A stretch of DNA of 29,006 bases. Source: a virus. The position numbers and the translations under genes were made by a program. The notes under the pieces were generated by a model, which did no database searches, was not told where the DNA came from, and saw only the letters and a list, made by a program, of their open reading frames with translations. The stretch covers positions 1-29,006 of the IMG/VR virus record IMGVR_UViG_3300017770_000109; one strand, given 5' to 3'. Shown piece after piece: positions 6,163-15,909 of the stretch (position 1 is the first letter of the stretch; the number at the start of each line of letters is the position of its first letter).

Positions 6163-6389
6163 AGATCAGTTCTCTTGAACCTTCCGTGTGTATGTCTAGT
6201 TGGGTATCCGCTCGCAGAAATTTCCAGTACACGGATCTTTCTTCGCAGCTCTGGGTACGAACTCCAGTTCTGGATGTCTTCTTCCGTTCTACCGCAACCT
6301 TTACAGATCAGGTCGCCCCACTGACGAGCTGTACAATTTCCTGTACAGGGCGAATCTGCCAGTGATGTAACCTCACCATTAAGATTCAT
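6159..6389 (-). CDS. DUF1289-like Cys-rich protein
   Basis: A 76-aa protein. I chose ATG 6389 because it makes an ATGA overlap with the upstream stop and has GGATGAG upstream. An in-frame GTG at 6404 would add five residues. It carries SPCTGNCTARQWGDLICKGC: C15 and C19, then C29 and C32, followed by GRTEEDIQNWSSYPELRR. This is the DUF1289 pattern (SPCxGxC, then CxGCxR, then a W with a following acidic helix). In bacteria the family is small and of unsettled function, and the four Cys suggest a metal or Fe-S site. The tail (residues 60-76) is basic. Its coupling to a membrane protein gene in a late phage operon is unusual. Confidence 0.68.
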   Translation of the reverse strand: MNLNGEVTSLADSPCTGNCTARQWGDLICKGCGRTEEDIQNWSSYPELRRKIRVLEISASGYPTRHTHGRFKRTDL

Positions 6390-6706
6390 TTGCGGCTCAT
6401 CCACGCTGATACGCCCATGTAGGCACCGACGATGCCTGCCATGGATATGTAAAAAAGCCCCATCAAATCTGACAGGGCGGAAACTCTACTCTCGCTAACG
6501 ATGGGAGACATGATCAGAGCAGTAGATCCAATAATCGACGCCAACGCTCCAACAGCCATTCGACGCTGGGCTTCGCTTTTCTCTTCAGCAAGCTCCAGAT
6601 CCAACATAACCCGTCCTCGATCAATCTCTTCATCACTAACAATGCCATCGTGGTCCAAGTCAAAATCTTCATATCGACTCCTGTCCTGCAATCGTTTGGG
6701 ACTCAT
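6386..6706 (-). CDS. EF-hand two-span membrane protein (holin-like candidate)
   Basis: A 106-aa protein. I chose ATG 6706 because it overlaps the giant gene's stop in an ATGA junction. A longer frame back to 6748 lacks this support. Residues 16-27, DLDHDGIVSDEE, are a complete EF-hand loop with Asp at positions 1, 3 and 5, Gly at 6 and Glu at 12. A charged helix (28-50) follows, then two hydrophobic spans at about 51-70 and 81-101, ending WMSRK. Similar EF-hand plus two-span proteins occur in marine phages, usually unnamed. The size and topology would fit a holin or antiholin gated by calcium, but a separate 3TM holin lies at 22423-22800, so the role is open. Confidence 0.65.
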   Translation of the reverse strand: MSPKRLQDRSRYEDFDLDHDGIVSDEEIDRGRVMLDLELAEEKSEAQRRMAVGALASIIGSTALIMSPIVSESRVSALSDLMGLFYISMAGIVGAYMGVSAWMSRK

Positions 6707-9700
6707 CGCGCATTCTCTTCGGCAAGCAGTTGCTGAACGATCTGCCATCTCCTTTCGTACTCTTGACCAGTGGCATCTCCGAAGAGCAGATCTGCTTTCT
6801 GGACGCTGTTCTTTAGCGTTGAATCAGACATATTCCACTGGGCAGAATCACCGCTCTCCAGAGCTTGAGCATCACCCTTAGTAACCCCGTTACTACGCAA
6901 AATCTGGATGATCTGAAGGCGATTTAAGCCTGAGCTTCGAGCTGCCGATACAATCTTCTGCATCTTCTCAAACGCCTCTCTACGGGCTGTAGAGGAACGC
7001 TCAAAGGCGTCTACAAGGTCTGAATCCGATACGTCGTTCACGTCTCTAAACGTGCTCGTCAAGATTCTAGTGGCGTCTCGTTTGCTTTGATTAAAGTCAT
7101 AAGCACGGAAATGCAGAGACACTTTCGGGTCAAGAGTGCTGACACGGAAGCCAGCCAAAGCCGCCATCTCGTCCTCAAGCTTATAGACCCTACCGGCTGC
7201 GTTTCGATCTCCGTCTACAGCTTTCACGGTGCGCTCAATGTTGCTGAGTACTGAAGGTCCAAGCCCTTTAATCAAGTGATAACTAATTGATTCAAGCTGC
7301 CCGAGACTAGAGTCTTCTTCGTTGTACACACTACCGCCGGACATCTTCTCGTTCTGGAACACTTCCATGATGTTCTGGAAAGCAATATCCGCCCCGAAAA
7401 AGGGTACTAACGCCTCTCTGGCAGACTGCAATATAGCGTCATCAATGGGCTGGTCCCGAAGCAATGCATTGATCGGACGCTTGAAGTAGTTGTATGGGTC
7501 AAACGCCGACATATCGATGTACTGGAGCTTGCCGTTGTCCCGACCAATAAATGCCAGGTTTGAGTTCTCGCTCCACTTAGGACCGAGTATTCGCACCGCC
7601 TCTTCTTCTTCCTCATCGACATCCATCATGTTCATGAGGGCTTCCTGTAAGGCGTAGACCCCGGCGGATACCATTGCCAATCCAGCGACACGGCGAGGCA
7701 CAGTTCCTCTCATGTCTGGATCGTTCATATCCTCACGCAGGTACTTGACCATATTGAATGACGTGCGAATAACTTCTGCCGGGAACGACACAAACGTACC
7801 AACCAAAGGGAATCTGCGGAGCTTCTGAACGCCTCTGCCGACTAGAGAGTAAGTTGGGTAAGTATCTCTGATTCGTTTGGCTGCAAGCGGCTCTGCCTCT
7901 TCACGAGTGATGCCCTTCGCATTCATCAGGATATCAATCTCGTTCTCAAAGCCTACAATCTTCCACAGGTCATCACCGTACTGGTAGAGCTTCGTGGCGT
8001 TGTCGAAAAAGAACTTGGCTCCTTTGACCTTGCCGTCCATAAAGACATCAAGCTTAGAATCATCGAGCAGAGCCATCATCTCGCCTGCGTATGGGGTGTC
8101 GTATACCACACCCAACTCTTTCAGCCGTCTAAGGTACTTGACCTGATCGCCGCTGTTCTTGAAGTACGACTGCATGCTCGCAAATGCTTGGTCAAGCTTG
8201 CCTGCATTGAAGTGACCATTAGCCAAAGTAAACATGTAAGCGGACAAATAGTTCCTTGCCAGCGTGGTTGGCGCAATAACTGTCTTGCCGTACTTAACTA
8301 TGCCGTTGGCTTGAACGATGGCTCTGTACCAGTCCTCCATCTGCTCTTTGCCAAGAGCGTCTTGGAACGCCTGAGCGATCTCCGGGGTGGTCCGTAACCC
8401 GTTCAACGGAGCCATTACGTCAGAAGACTCAGCAGCAAACGTGACGTATGCCTCTGGTGGTGCCGTCTCCGCATCGAAGAAGAAGGTATCCATACCGATG
8501 TCTTTGACGTTCTTCAGGAAGCGGTCATTGAACAACAGGCGAGACATCTTGGTTGCTGACTTCGTGAAGTTGATCTTGGGGTCAACGTACTCACCCAGTA
8601 ACGCTCTGATCTGAGGGGCGATGTCTTTGCGTTGCTTGAGGATGGTTAGATCTTTCGCGCCTAATTTTGATTCGCGAATAAACGCTTCCATCGAGTCAAA
8701 CGCAGTGCCCTCTTTGAGGATGTTGTTCAGCACGTTCTCGACGTTGGTGGCACCGCGTTCCTGTAGGTAGGCGCGAGCATCATCCAGTACGTTATCCGGT
8801 ACGTTATTCGCCCACTTAGGATCATCAAATGCCTTGTACGATCTGTTCGCGTAGCTGCCCACGTTGGACGCTATCGTATTGATAAGATCAATCTTGGCGG
8901 ATGCTTTCTCATCGCGACCCTGAGACGCTAAAGCTTGAGCCTCATCGAACAGGATCTGAGCGTAATCGATGGACATGTTATCCAAATAACGACGCATGCC
9001 AATGATCGCGTTCTTGATATCAGGGTCTAGACCCAAGGAATCAATCTCTGAGAACTTGGTCGTCAAAGCCTCTTGTAAAGACTTCTGCTCCGCATCATCC
9101 AGATCACGGCTATACACCGCCTTAACGGCTTCATCGTACTGCGCTAGTAGCTGGCGGATATCAATCTCTACCGCACCCAGCTCCGAGTCTCGCTTGATCT
9201 TCTCCTCGAAGATGGACTTAGGCAGCAAGCCTTCTGGGGATAAGTAACGACGGAACGTCTTCTTAACCCGCTCGAAGATAGGCTTGTTCTCTTCGCGAAT
9301 CTGAGAATTCAGGTCTTGATTGGGAGAGGGCTGCTCTGGAGCAGGATCTTGCTGTTGAACAGGCTGCGGGTCAGCCTCTTGGATAAACTGCGGCTGACTT
9401 ACCTGAACAGTTTCTTGGACTTCTGCGCCATCAACTTGATCTTGGTCGGCGTCAGTTTCGATAGCTCCTCGTTGAACAGCTCCTGATCCTGATTCAAGTG
9501 CAGATCTGATTGATCCAAGTATTGTCGGTCCTGCTTCGTCACCTTCGAGGATTTTTCTGAATTCTGTTTCATAGTCAGTTGGTTCCGATTTGGCGTTACC
9601 TACGCCATGCAGCTTGTACAGTTCTTTCTCTGGATACCAGATTATAGCCTGCAAGGCACCCATATTCACCGGGTTGTTGCTGTTGAGTTTGTTCACCTTA

Positions 9701-12700
9701 TCGAGAGCCATCTGCATAACGCTGCGTATGTACTCTCGTTCAGAGCCGTTTTGGGGTGCTTGTTTTTCGCCCTGAGAATTTTTCAGCGTATTGGACGCTT
9801 TGTTCAAACTGTTCTTGAGCTTGAAGCCGCCATTGGCATAAGCAGATTGAACCTTGTATGCGTACTCCAGTAGGTAGTCGTCGTCTTTGCGTAGACGGAC
9901 CCGCTGAATCCCGTCGTCTTTTAGCTTCTTCCTGTAATCATCGCTCAGTGCTACTTCTCTGAACTTGGCTATTTGAGCTGGTAGCTTGCGCTTTGCTTCG
10001 CTCATCAACGAACCTGTTAAGCGACCATAGGTACGCATAAACCATCGATCCATCGTCAAAGGATCAAAGTTTCCGTTGAGGTTTTGGTAGAACCCACCAC
10101 CGATCTTTGGACCCAAGATGGCTGAGCCTTTTAACTGTGTGCCCATCAGCTCGCCAGATACGCTTAAGCCGAAGTTATCCTTCAGCTCTTTAACCGTTAC
10201 GTCCCGATCCATGAACTCCAATACAGAGTCGATTCCATTCTGGCTTATCAACTCATTGAGAAGCGCGAAGGAGTTCTTCATGGCTTGAGCTTCTTTGCCC
10301 ACGCCAAAGTCAGGGAACTGTTTAGTGTCCCTGTACTGTTCGTAGATGCTGAAGGTATTAACGGAGTTTTCCGGTACGGACGCTCCGTTACTCGTGATAG
10401 CCATGATCGCAGTAAATGCAAACTTGGCGTTTGGATCTGTATCAAGCTCCGGGAATCTCTGAGCAGCCAAACTCATAGCGTTGGCTACTTTCTCCTGATA
10501 CCACTCCCCTGCATTGCCTTCTTCGTTCATAGCCTGCAATGCTTCGTGGGCAATCAGGTCTGAGACTATTTCAGCGTTTTCTTCGTTTTGATCAAGAAGA
10601 TTACGGTCTGGATAAGCTTGAGCAGCTCGTTCATCAAACGCTGTGGCGACACTGACTACAGTAGGTCTGTCGCCGACGTTTAGAGGGGCTTCATTCCCGT
10701 ACAGTATCGATGACGCAGTCACTTGCTGCGCGGCTGGATCTAACTCGGACACATCCGCAATCATTTGCGGATTGTCTATCACAGTCAGACCTAAGCGAGA
10801 CGCTCTCGCTGCGGAAGATTCCAGCTCAAACGCAACGTCTATTTCCTGATCAAGCTCCTGATCAGTCATCGCTTGCATTTCTTGGGTTCGAGATGCCCAC
10901 AAGTCTGCATCACGCAGTCTTCTCAGACCGAGACGACGCAGAGTCGCGTTAATGATCACCTTTCTAGGATCACCAAGCAACGCGCCTTTCTCGACCAAGG
11001 GTCGATAATCAACCGGCAATTGGTCGTTCAGTAACGATTTCAAGGCTACTGGGTCGGACTCTAATTTGTCATAGAGATCGTCGTTGTTATTGTCGTAATC
11101 ACGCATCTCTTGGACAGTGGAGAATCCTCTACTCTCCGCTGACTTGCGCTCTAAGGATCTGACAAACTCATCAAGAGCCTTGGTTCTGTCGCCTCCCTGA
11201 CCCTCGCCAGTGAAGACACGAAAGACATCTTCTTGTAGATCACCCGTAGGGAGGTAGGTTATATCTCCTCGACTTTCCTCGGCTTGCCCCCGAACAACAG
11301 GTCCAGAGATGTCCCCGTCATCGTTGTCGAGCGTTGCTCCCAAGCTTTCACCGGCTTGCCCCGGCGCAGAGCTAACTTCGCTTGCTTCTCGATCTCCAAG
11401 AACCCCTCCTCCCTCATCAGTTCCGGGCTGGGTGGATGACCGAATACCTGAGAGTACTCCTCCAGTATCCCCGTCTTCGATGGCTTGAATGTTAGCTTCA
11501 TCTAATTGCGCCTCTTCTTCTCGTGCTGAGAACGTCGGGTCATTCATAAGACCCAGCATTGTCTGGTATGTTAACGGAGCTTCTTCTTTAAGTCTCGCGG
11601 GAGAGTTAAGGAAGGTGGCAAAAGCCTGAGCAAATGCCTCCTGCTGAACAAACTCCGTTAAATTTTGATTGGTGCCCTCACCAGCACTCTTCAAGCTTAT
11701 ATATGAAAACGGATAACCGAATTCCAATCCCAACTCAGAGCCTGATGTATAGGCGTCATAAAGCTCGCCTATCAGCTCCCCTACATCAGCAGTAAAGTCG
11801 CCATCACCTTCTGATGCTGCCGTAACATTGAAGCCAGCAAGGCGCTTAGATATTTGGTATCTGTGGTCAGCAGCATGAGCTAATTCGTGCGCGAGAACGT
11901 ACCTAAGCTGCCCAGACATCGCTTTAGAATTCAAAACATACTTGCTGGATACAGCCAAATAGCCTTTGGATGAAGGGTCGTTAGGGTCTGCGGCGCCAAA
12001 AAAACCGGCGGGAGGACTCAACACATATGTGTTTTTCTTCGTGTAGTACGAGAAGCCCCCATCAATGGTATCCAACCACTGTTTAGGAAGACCCATCGAT
12101 AACAGGTCTATCACAGCCAAAGAGAAAGCTTGCGCTTTAGGGTCGGCATTAGCCGAGCCAAACATATTGAATGCAGTCGTCTTTATCCCTGAAGCACTAA
12201 CGCCTTTAACAGGCAGCTCGTACATCTGTTCCTCGTCCAGCTCTGGACGAATAATGCGGTCCTGAGTCCCAGGCAGTGGATTTTCAAGCTTGGAATTGTG
12301 ATCTGCAATTGCCTTCCGAACAGCCGTAGTGAGGTTGTCCTTCCCTCTACTGATTGCTCGATCAAAAGTAGGAGCAACATTGTTCCGGTACTGCCCAAAA
12401 TAACTATCGGTCTCAGAAACCTCAGACTGATCTGATTTAGGGTCGATCTGCCTCATCAGGTCAGAGGAAGCATAAATCGCGTCATCAATCTTCGATAAGG
12501 CAATCTCTCTTTCGTAGCCATCGAGCTTCATGGCTTTTTCCATAGCCGTTTCCGCCGGAACCGTCTCGGGGATTTCCTGCCCTGACTGCTCTGCCTCGCT
12601 GATCACTTCTTCCTGAACGGCTGAGGGCAAGTCATCTAGATCTAAATCAAACTGAGGAAGCTCTCCTTCGGCTTTCAATCTCTCGACCCGAGCGACCACT

Positions 12701-14364
12701 TCAGGGTCTCGAATGGTCCTAGGGTTGCCATCACTATCAACCACTTGGATCGATACAGTATTGCCATCAGCGTTACTGTTAGTTCTTAGATAAGTGAAGT
12801 CCTTCCCGCGCAGGGTGAGAGTTGACGTAGAGGGGTCAAATCGAACCTCGTTATCAAATTGCAGGGAGTTATCTGCAATAGATACACCCAAAGCTTCTGC
12901 CGTCTGACCTTCGCCAGATTCCACGAAGATGTCTTCGTCCTGAGTAACGACAAAAAACCCGTCATCGTTTCTCGTCAAAACACCGATTTGACCTTGGAAC
13001 GAAACATTCTGTCCCTCCAAAGCGGACAGAGGCGTTGCTGATTGAGGCTGTGACACTGGTTGATCAGCTACAACGTCTTCAGCTTCACCGGGAACTGGTT
13101 CGTTCTGAGCCTCTTCTTCCCTCGTCAGGATATCTTGAGCTTTCCGTCTAGCTTCGATCTGATCAAACAGAGGTCCGTAACGTGTCTCTGCGTCCGCATT
13201 GCGTTGAGCCTGAGCCTGTCGCTCTTCTCGTCTTGCGGCTAGATCGTCAGCTTCATCAACGTCCTGAGCTTCCTGATCAATCGGCTCATCACGAACACGG
13301 TCAACCGTATCGGCGACCATGCCATCGAAGTTTTCGTTCTCGATGTCTTCTCGAGATACTCGAGACTGCTGAACCACAGGGTCTTTGCTGAACACGCCCG
13401 AAGCGCCACCGAATACACCACCGCCAACTACACCAGCGGCAGCAGCGTTTACATATGCTGAGTACTTGGATTCATCGAACAGGGCTTCTTGGAATGCTCC
13501 GGCTAAATCAGAGTAGTTGGATTCGACATACTCAAGAGCAACATTCTGGACGATCTCCTGCATACCCTCAGTGATGCCCTCAACACCAGCTTGCTTGCCC
13601 ATCTCTTTCAGGGCGCGAGAGTACAAAGGAGTTTTTGCTTGAGCCGCCTCAGCCATCCCTTTGGTTACAGACTCATACTGCCTGCCGGGGAAGATCCTCT
13701 TGAGCGCCCTCATGGGAGCGATAGCATCTAGACCACCGCTAGCTATACCTGTTACCAGAGCTACACCGGGAGCCTCTTCGCCCTCCTCCTCGAGTATTCT
13801 GGTGAAAGACTCGCCAGCTCCCATACCTGCACTGGTTGCAAATGCACCGATACCAGCGCCAGTTCTAGCTCGTTTGCTTAGTGCTGCTGCTGCGTAATCG
13901 TCCGCCACTCTCTTACGGAAGGAATCCTGTGCTCGGTCCGTGACACGCTTCTTCGCGAACTCCGCAGCTTGACCCCTGATAGCTGCCTGACCGGCGCTTC
14001 TAGCGGCAACACCACCAACACCACCACCAACAACCGCTGTGGCTAATGATGGCAGCGCATTACCCGCCGTGTACGAGACCCAAGAAAGGAGGTCGTCAAA
14101 ACCATCAATGTCTTCTATACGACCAATGTCTGCTTGGCTCTCAGACGCTTCTCGCATCTGCTCGTTGTAATAGTCCATCCCCGCGTAGAAAAGGTCGTCG
14201 TTGCCGAATGCAGAGCCTGCAAGCGCAAGCAGTCCACCGCCCAATGCTTGGGTCTGATCTATACCGGCAGATAAACCTTTGGTGAATTCAAAGCGATCAT
14301 CTTCTCGCTGGCGAGGAGTGCCAAGGCGGGTACTTGGAGAGCCGCTATCCAGATAAAACGCCAC
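6703..14364 (-). CDS. Giant polyvalent internal virion/ejection protein with zincin motif
   Basis: A 2553-aa protein starting at GTG 14364 in a TAGTG overlap with the 512-aa gene. Residues 1-330 are Gly/Ala-rich with hydrophobic stretches (KGLSAGIDQTQALGGGLLAL near residue 30, then Gly-zipper segments around 110 and 310), typical of large phage ejection proteins. Residues 340-620 are an acidic low-complexity linker. H826-E827-L-A-H830, with H834 and a later E909 in QQEAFAQAF, forms a zinc metallopeptidase-like site. A block at about 1300-1500 contains TSNGASVPEN and GPKIGGGFYQNLNGNFDP, conserved in phage large polyvalent proteins. A Gln/Pro-rich linker near 1665 is followed by helical domains. 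VGTFVSFPAEVIRTSFN near 2190 and YIDMSAFDPYNYF near 2285 resemble an LPD38-type region. It is probably packaged and injected with DNA. The peptidase may act on host defence or envelope proteins. Domain names are from memory. Confidence 0.8.
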   Translation of the reverse strand: MAFYLDSGSPSTRLGTPRQREDDRFEFTKGLSAGIDQTQALGGGLLALAGSAFGNDDLFYAGMDYYNEQMREASESQADIGRIEDIDGFDDLLSWVSYTAGNALPSLATAVVGGGVGGVAARSAGQAAIRGQAAEFAKKRVTDRAQDSFRKRVADDYAAAALSKRARTGAGIGAFATSAGMGAGESFTRILEEEGEEAPGVALVTGIASGGLDAIAPMRALKRIFPGRQYESVTKGMAEAAQAKTPLYSRALKEMGKQAGVEGITEGMQEIVQNVALEYVESNYSDLAGAFQEALFDESKYSAYVNAAAAGVVGGGVFGGASGVFSKDPVVQQSRVSREDIENENFDGMVADTVDRVRDEPIDQEAQDVDEADDLAARREERQAQAQRNADAETRYGPLFDQIEARRKAQDILTREEEAQNEPVPGEAEDVVADQPVSQPQSATPLSALEGQNVSFQGQIGVLTRNDDGFFVVTQDEDIFVESGEGQTAEALGVSIADNSLQFDNEVRFDPSTSTLTLRGKDFTYLRTNSNADGNTVSIQVVDSDGNPRTIRDPEVVARVERLKAEGELPQFDLDLDDLPSAVQEEVISEAEQSGQEIPETVPAETAMEKAMKLDGYEREIALSKIDDAIYASSDLMRQIDPKSDQSEVSETDSYFGQYRNNVAPTFDRAISRGKDNLTTAVRKAIADHNSKLENPLPGTQDRIIRPELDEEQMYELPVKGVSASGIKTTAFNMFGSANADPKAQAFSLAVIDLLSMGLPKQWLDTIDGGFSYYTKKNTYVLSPPAGFFGAADPNDPSSKGYLAVSSKYVLNSKAMSGQLRYVLAHELAHAADHRYQISKRLAGFNVTAASEGDGDFTADVGELIGELYDAYTSGSELGLEFGYPFSYISLKSAGEGTNQNLTEFVQQEAFAQAFATFLNSPARLKEEAPLTYQTMLGLMNDPTFSAREEEAQLDEANIQAIEDGDTGGVLSGIRSSTQPGTDEGGGVLGDREASEVSSAPGQAGESLGATLDNDDGDISGPVVRGQAEESRGDITYLPTGDLQEDVFRVFTGEGQGGDRTKALDEFVRSLERKSAESRGFSTVQEMRDYDNNNDDLYDKLESDPVALKSLLNDQLPVDYRPLVEKGALLGDPRKVIINATLRRLGLRRLRDADLWASRTQEMQAMTDQELDQEIDVAFELESSAARASRLGLTVIDNPQMIADVSELDPAAQQVTASSILYGNEAPLNVGDRPTVVSVATAFDERAAQAYPDRNLLDQNEENAEIVSDLIAHEALQAMNEEGNAGEWYQEKVANAMSLAAQRFPELDTDPNAKFAFTAIMAITSNGASVPENSVNTFSIYEQYRDTKQFPDFGVGKEAQAMKNSFALLNELISQNGIDSVLEFMDRDVTVKELKDNFGLSVSGELMGTQLKGSAILGPKIGGGFYQNLNGNFDPLTMDRWFMRTYGRLTGSLMSEAKRKLPAQIAKFREVALSDDYRKKLKDDGIQRVRLRKDDDYLLEYAYKVQSAYANGGFKLKNSLNKASNTLKNSQGEKQAPQNGSEREYIRSVMQMALDKVNKLNSNNPVNMGALQAIIWYPEKELYKLHGVGNAKSEPTDYETEFRKILEGDEAGPTILGSIRSALESGSGAVQRGAIETDADQDQVDGAEVQETVQVSQPQFIQEADPQPVQQQDPAPEQPSPNQDLNSQIREENKPIFERVKKTFRRYLSPEGLLPKSIFEEKIKRDSELGAVEIDIRQLLAQYDEAVKAVYSRDLDDAEQKSLQEALTTKFSEIDSLGLDPDIKNAIIGMRRYLDNMSIDYAQILFDEAQALASQGRDEKASAKIDLINTIASNVGSYANRSYKAFDDPKWANNVPDNVLDDARAYLQERGATNVENVLNNILKEGTAFDSMEAFIRESKLGAKDLTILKQRKDIAPQIRALLGEYVDPKINFTKSATKMSRLLFNDRFLKNVKDIGMDTFFFDAETAPPEAYVTFAAESSDVMAPLNGLRTTPEIAQAFQDALGKEQMEDWYRAIVQANGIVKYGKTVIAPTTLARNYLSAYMFTLANGHFNAGKLDQAFASMQSYFKNSGDQVKYLRRLKELGVVYDTPYAGEMMALLDDSKLDVFMDGKVKGAKFFFDNATKLYQYGDDLWKIVGFENEIDILMNAKGITREEAEPLAAKRIRDTYPTYSLVGRGVQKLRRFPLVGTFVSFPAEVIRTSFNMVKYLREDMNDPDMRGTVPRRVAGLAMVSAGVYALQEALMNMMDVDEEEEEAVRILGPKWSENSNLAFIGRDNGKLQYIDMSAFDPYNYFKRPINALLRDQPIDDAILQSAREALVPFFGADIAFQNIMEVFQNEKMSGGSVYNEEDSSLGQLESISYHLIKGLGPSVLSNIERTVKAVDGDRNAAGRVYKLEDEMAALAGFRVSTLDPKVSLHFRAYDFNQSKRDATRILTSTFRDVNDVSDSDLVDAFERSSTARREAFEKMQKIVSAARSSGLNRLQIIQILRSNGVTKGDAQALESGDSAQWNMSDSTLKNSVQKADLLFGDATGQEYERRWQIVQQLLAEENAR

Positions 14365-15902
14365 TAACGAGGGACTCCATAGGCGGAACGGTAGCCCTCA
14401 AGCATCGCTCTCTGCTGTGGGTCTAATGCGTCCTGAGCACCCGCCCTTCTATCCGCTACGGCAGACACGGAGGCTCTGTTTCGCAGCCCGTTTCTCCAGA
14501 GCTGGTAAGCTTTCTTATCCGCTATTCTGGCGCTTCCATCCTCAGCGTCAAAAAACGAATTCAGCTCTAGCGTTTGCTGCAAACTTAACTCTTGCCCACC
14601 GTTATCAACTCTCTTAACAGTCTTGTACTCGTCGGTATCTCTGATGCTGCGGACTAAATTCTCAACCCGAATATCCTTCCCTGTGGTATCGGTCCTACCA
14701 AATAATACTGATTGTTCTGCCACTCGCTCTAGCAGCTCCCCATCATTTAGCAGGTTGTTGAAGGTGACACCGTACTGACTCATCATGTCCCCACGCCCGT
14801 CATCTTCGACGCTTTGCCTCAGAGCCAACTTGTAGGCATCTTTCTTAGCTTTAATCTCAGCGGGAGATCCAACGCTTTGAGAGACTGCCGATACAAGATC
14901 TCGGTAGTAGGGCTTCATCTCCTGCAAATAAGTCATGTGCCCCTGATAACCGTTCATCAGATCTTCTAGAGAGAACTCGACCTGTTGACCGGAGATGCCT
15001 CTCTTATCGGTCATAGGCGCTTGATATATCGCCTGCCTGCCTTCGCTGTTTTGTATGGTTACCAACACATTGCCTGAGAACTTCACACCACCAGCGGTGT
15101 TAGCTGATCCTTCAGATCCATCAGTAGCAACGGTTTGCAGGTCAGTGACCTTGCGGCTAACGATTCTCCAGTCACCACCCCTGTAAGCTTCAGGAGCGTA
15201 CTGCGCGTCTTCGTTTATAACCTGACCGGATTGCGTTGAATTTTTTACAAGCAAGTTCACAGCATCAAGAACGTGCTGCTCATTAAACTGTTGACCAGTG
15301 GCTATGTTTTGCAATGCGGTGCCAAGATTGCGGTTTATAGAATCAACCGCAGGATCGCCTGCGATAGCGAAATCCATAGGTGTGCCAAATACGGTCTCGT
15401 ATTCTTTGGCAATACGCGCTACAACCCTTTGGTCGCTGAGATCTACTTCTCCAGTGCGAACACCCGCAAACGTAGATTGCAGGTATTGAGCGGAAAGTCC
15501 TTGAGCTGCAATTCTTTCGTCTCGCTCTCTGTCTTTACGAGCAGCCTCATTAATATCATTTTGACCTTCGGCTTTTGCCTCCCGAAAATCCAGCTCACTT
15601 TGTCCAAGGTCCAACTGGTTTTGTTTTATCTCACGGTCTAAACCAGAGTTTTCTCTGGCAATACCCTCCATAGTGCGGCGGTATGTTTTTTCATCTCGCC
15701 GGTCTTGAGCTGCTAGCGCCGCTTGCTCATCGCTGCGCTTGAGGTCTTCCGCCCTGTTCTGCTGCGCTAGACGCTGTGTTTCTCGCCGCTCCTTGATATC
15801 CAGCTCGCGCAGATCGTTGTATCGCTGGTTGTTCAGACTGTCCTGAACGATACCGAAACCTTTTGAGAACCCGTCAGCAAACCCGCCGTAATTAGTAGCC
15901 AT
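14364..15902 (-). CDS. Coiled-coil internal virion/ejection protein
   Basis: A 512-aa protein starting at ATG 15902. It opens with MATNYGGFADGFSKGFGIVQ, then an Arg/Glu/Gln-rich coiled coil at about residues 28-140 (ERRETQRLAQQNRAEDLKR and similar). A mixed globular region follows (150-360), with strand-like segments around NVLVTIQNSEGRQAIYQAPM, and a helical end (380-512). It has no transmembrane span or enzyme motif. The size, coiled coil and position just before the 2553-aa protein match the middle ejection protein of podovirus internal-core sets (T7 gp14-15-16 order). That is a positional analogy without detectable T7 similarity by eye. Confidence 0.65.
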   Translation of the reverse strand: MATNYGGFADGFSKGFGIVQDSLNNQRYNDLRELDIKERRETQRLAQQNRAEDLKRSDEQAALAAQDRRDEKTYRRTMEGIARENSGLDREIKQNQLDLGQSELDFREAKAEGQNDINEAARKDRERDERIAAQGLSAQYLQSTFAGVRTGEVDLSDQRVVARIAKEYETVFGTPMDFAIAGDPAVDSINRNLGTALQNIATGQQFNEQHVLDAVNLLVKNSTQSGQVINEDAQYAPEAYRGGDWRIVSRKVTDLQTVATDGSEGSANTAGGVKFSGNVLVTIQNSEGRQAIYQAPMTDKRGISGQQVEFSLEDLMNGYQGHMTYLQEMKPYYRDLVSAVSQSVGSPAEIKAKKDAYKLALRQSVEDDGRGDMMSQYGVTFNNLLNDGELLERVAEQSVLFGRTDTTGKDIRVENLVRSIRDTDEYKTVKRVDNGGQELSLQQTLELNSFFDAEDGSARIADKKAYQLWRNGLRNRASVSAVADRRAGAQDALDPQQRAMLEGYRSAYGVPR

Positions 15903-15909
15903 GTATCAC

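Noticed and set aside
11259-11501. An 80-aa minus-strand frame inside the giant gene
   Set aside because: It lies in an acidic linker of the 2553-aa protein in another frame with no ribosome site. A hidden nested gene is possible but nothing supports it.
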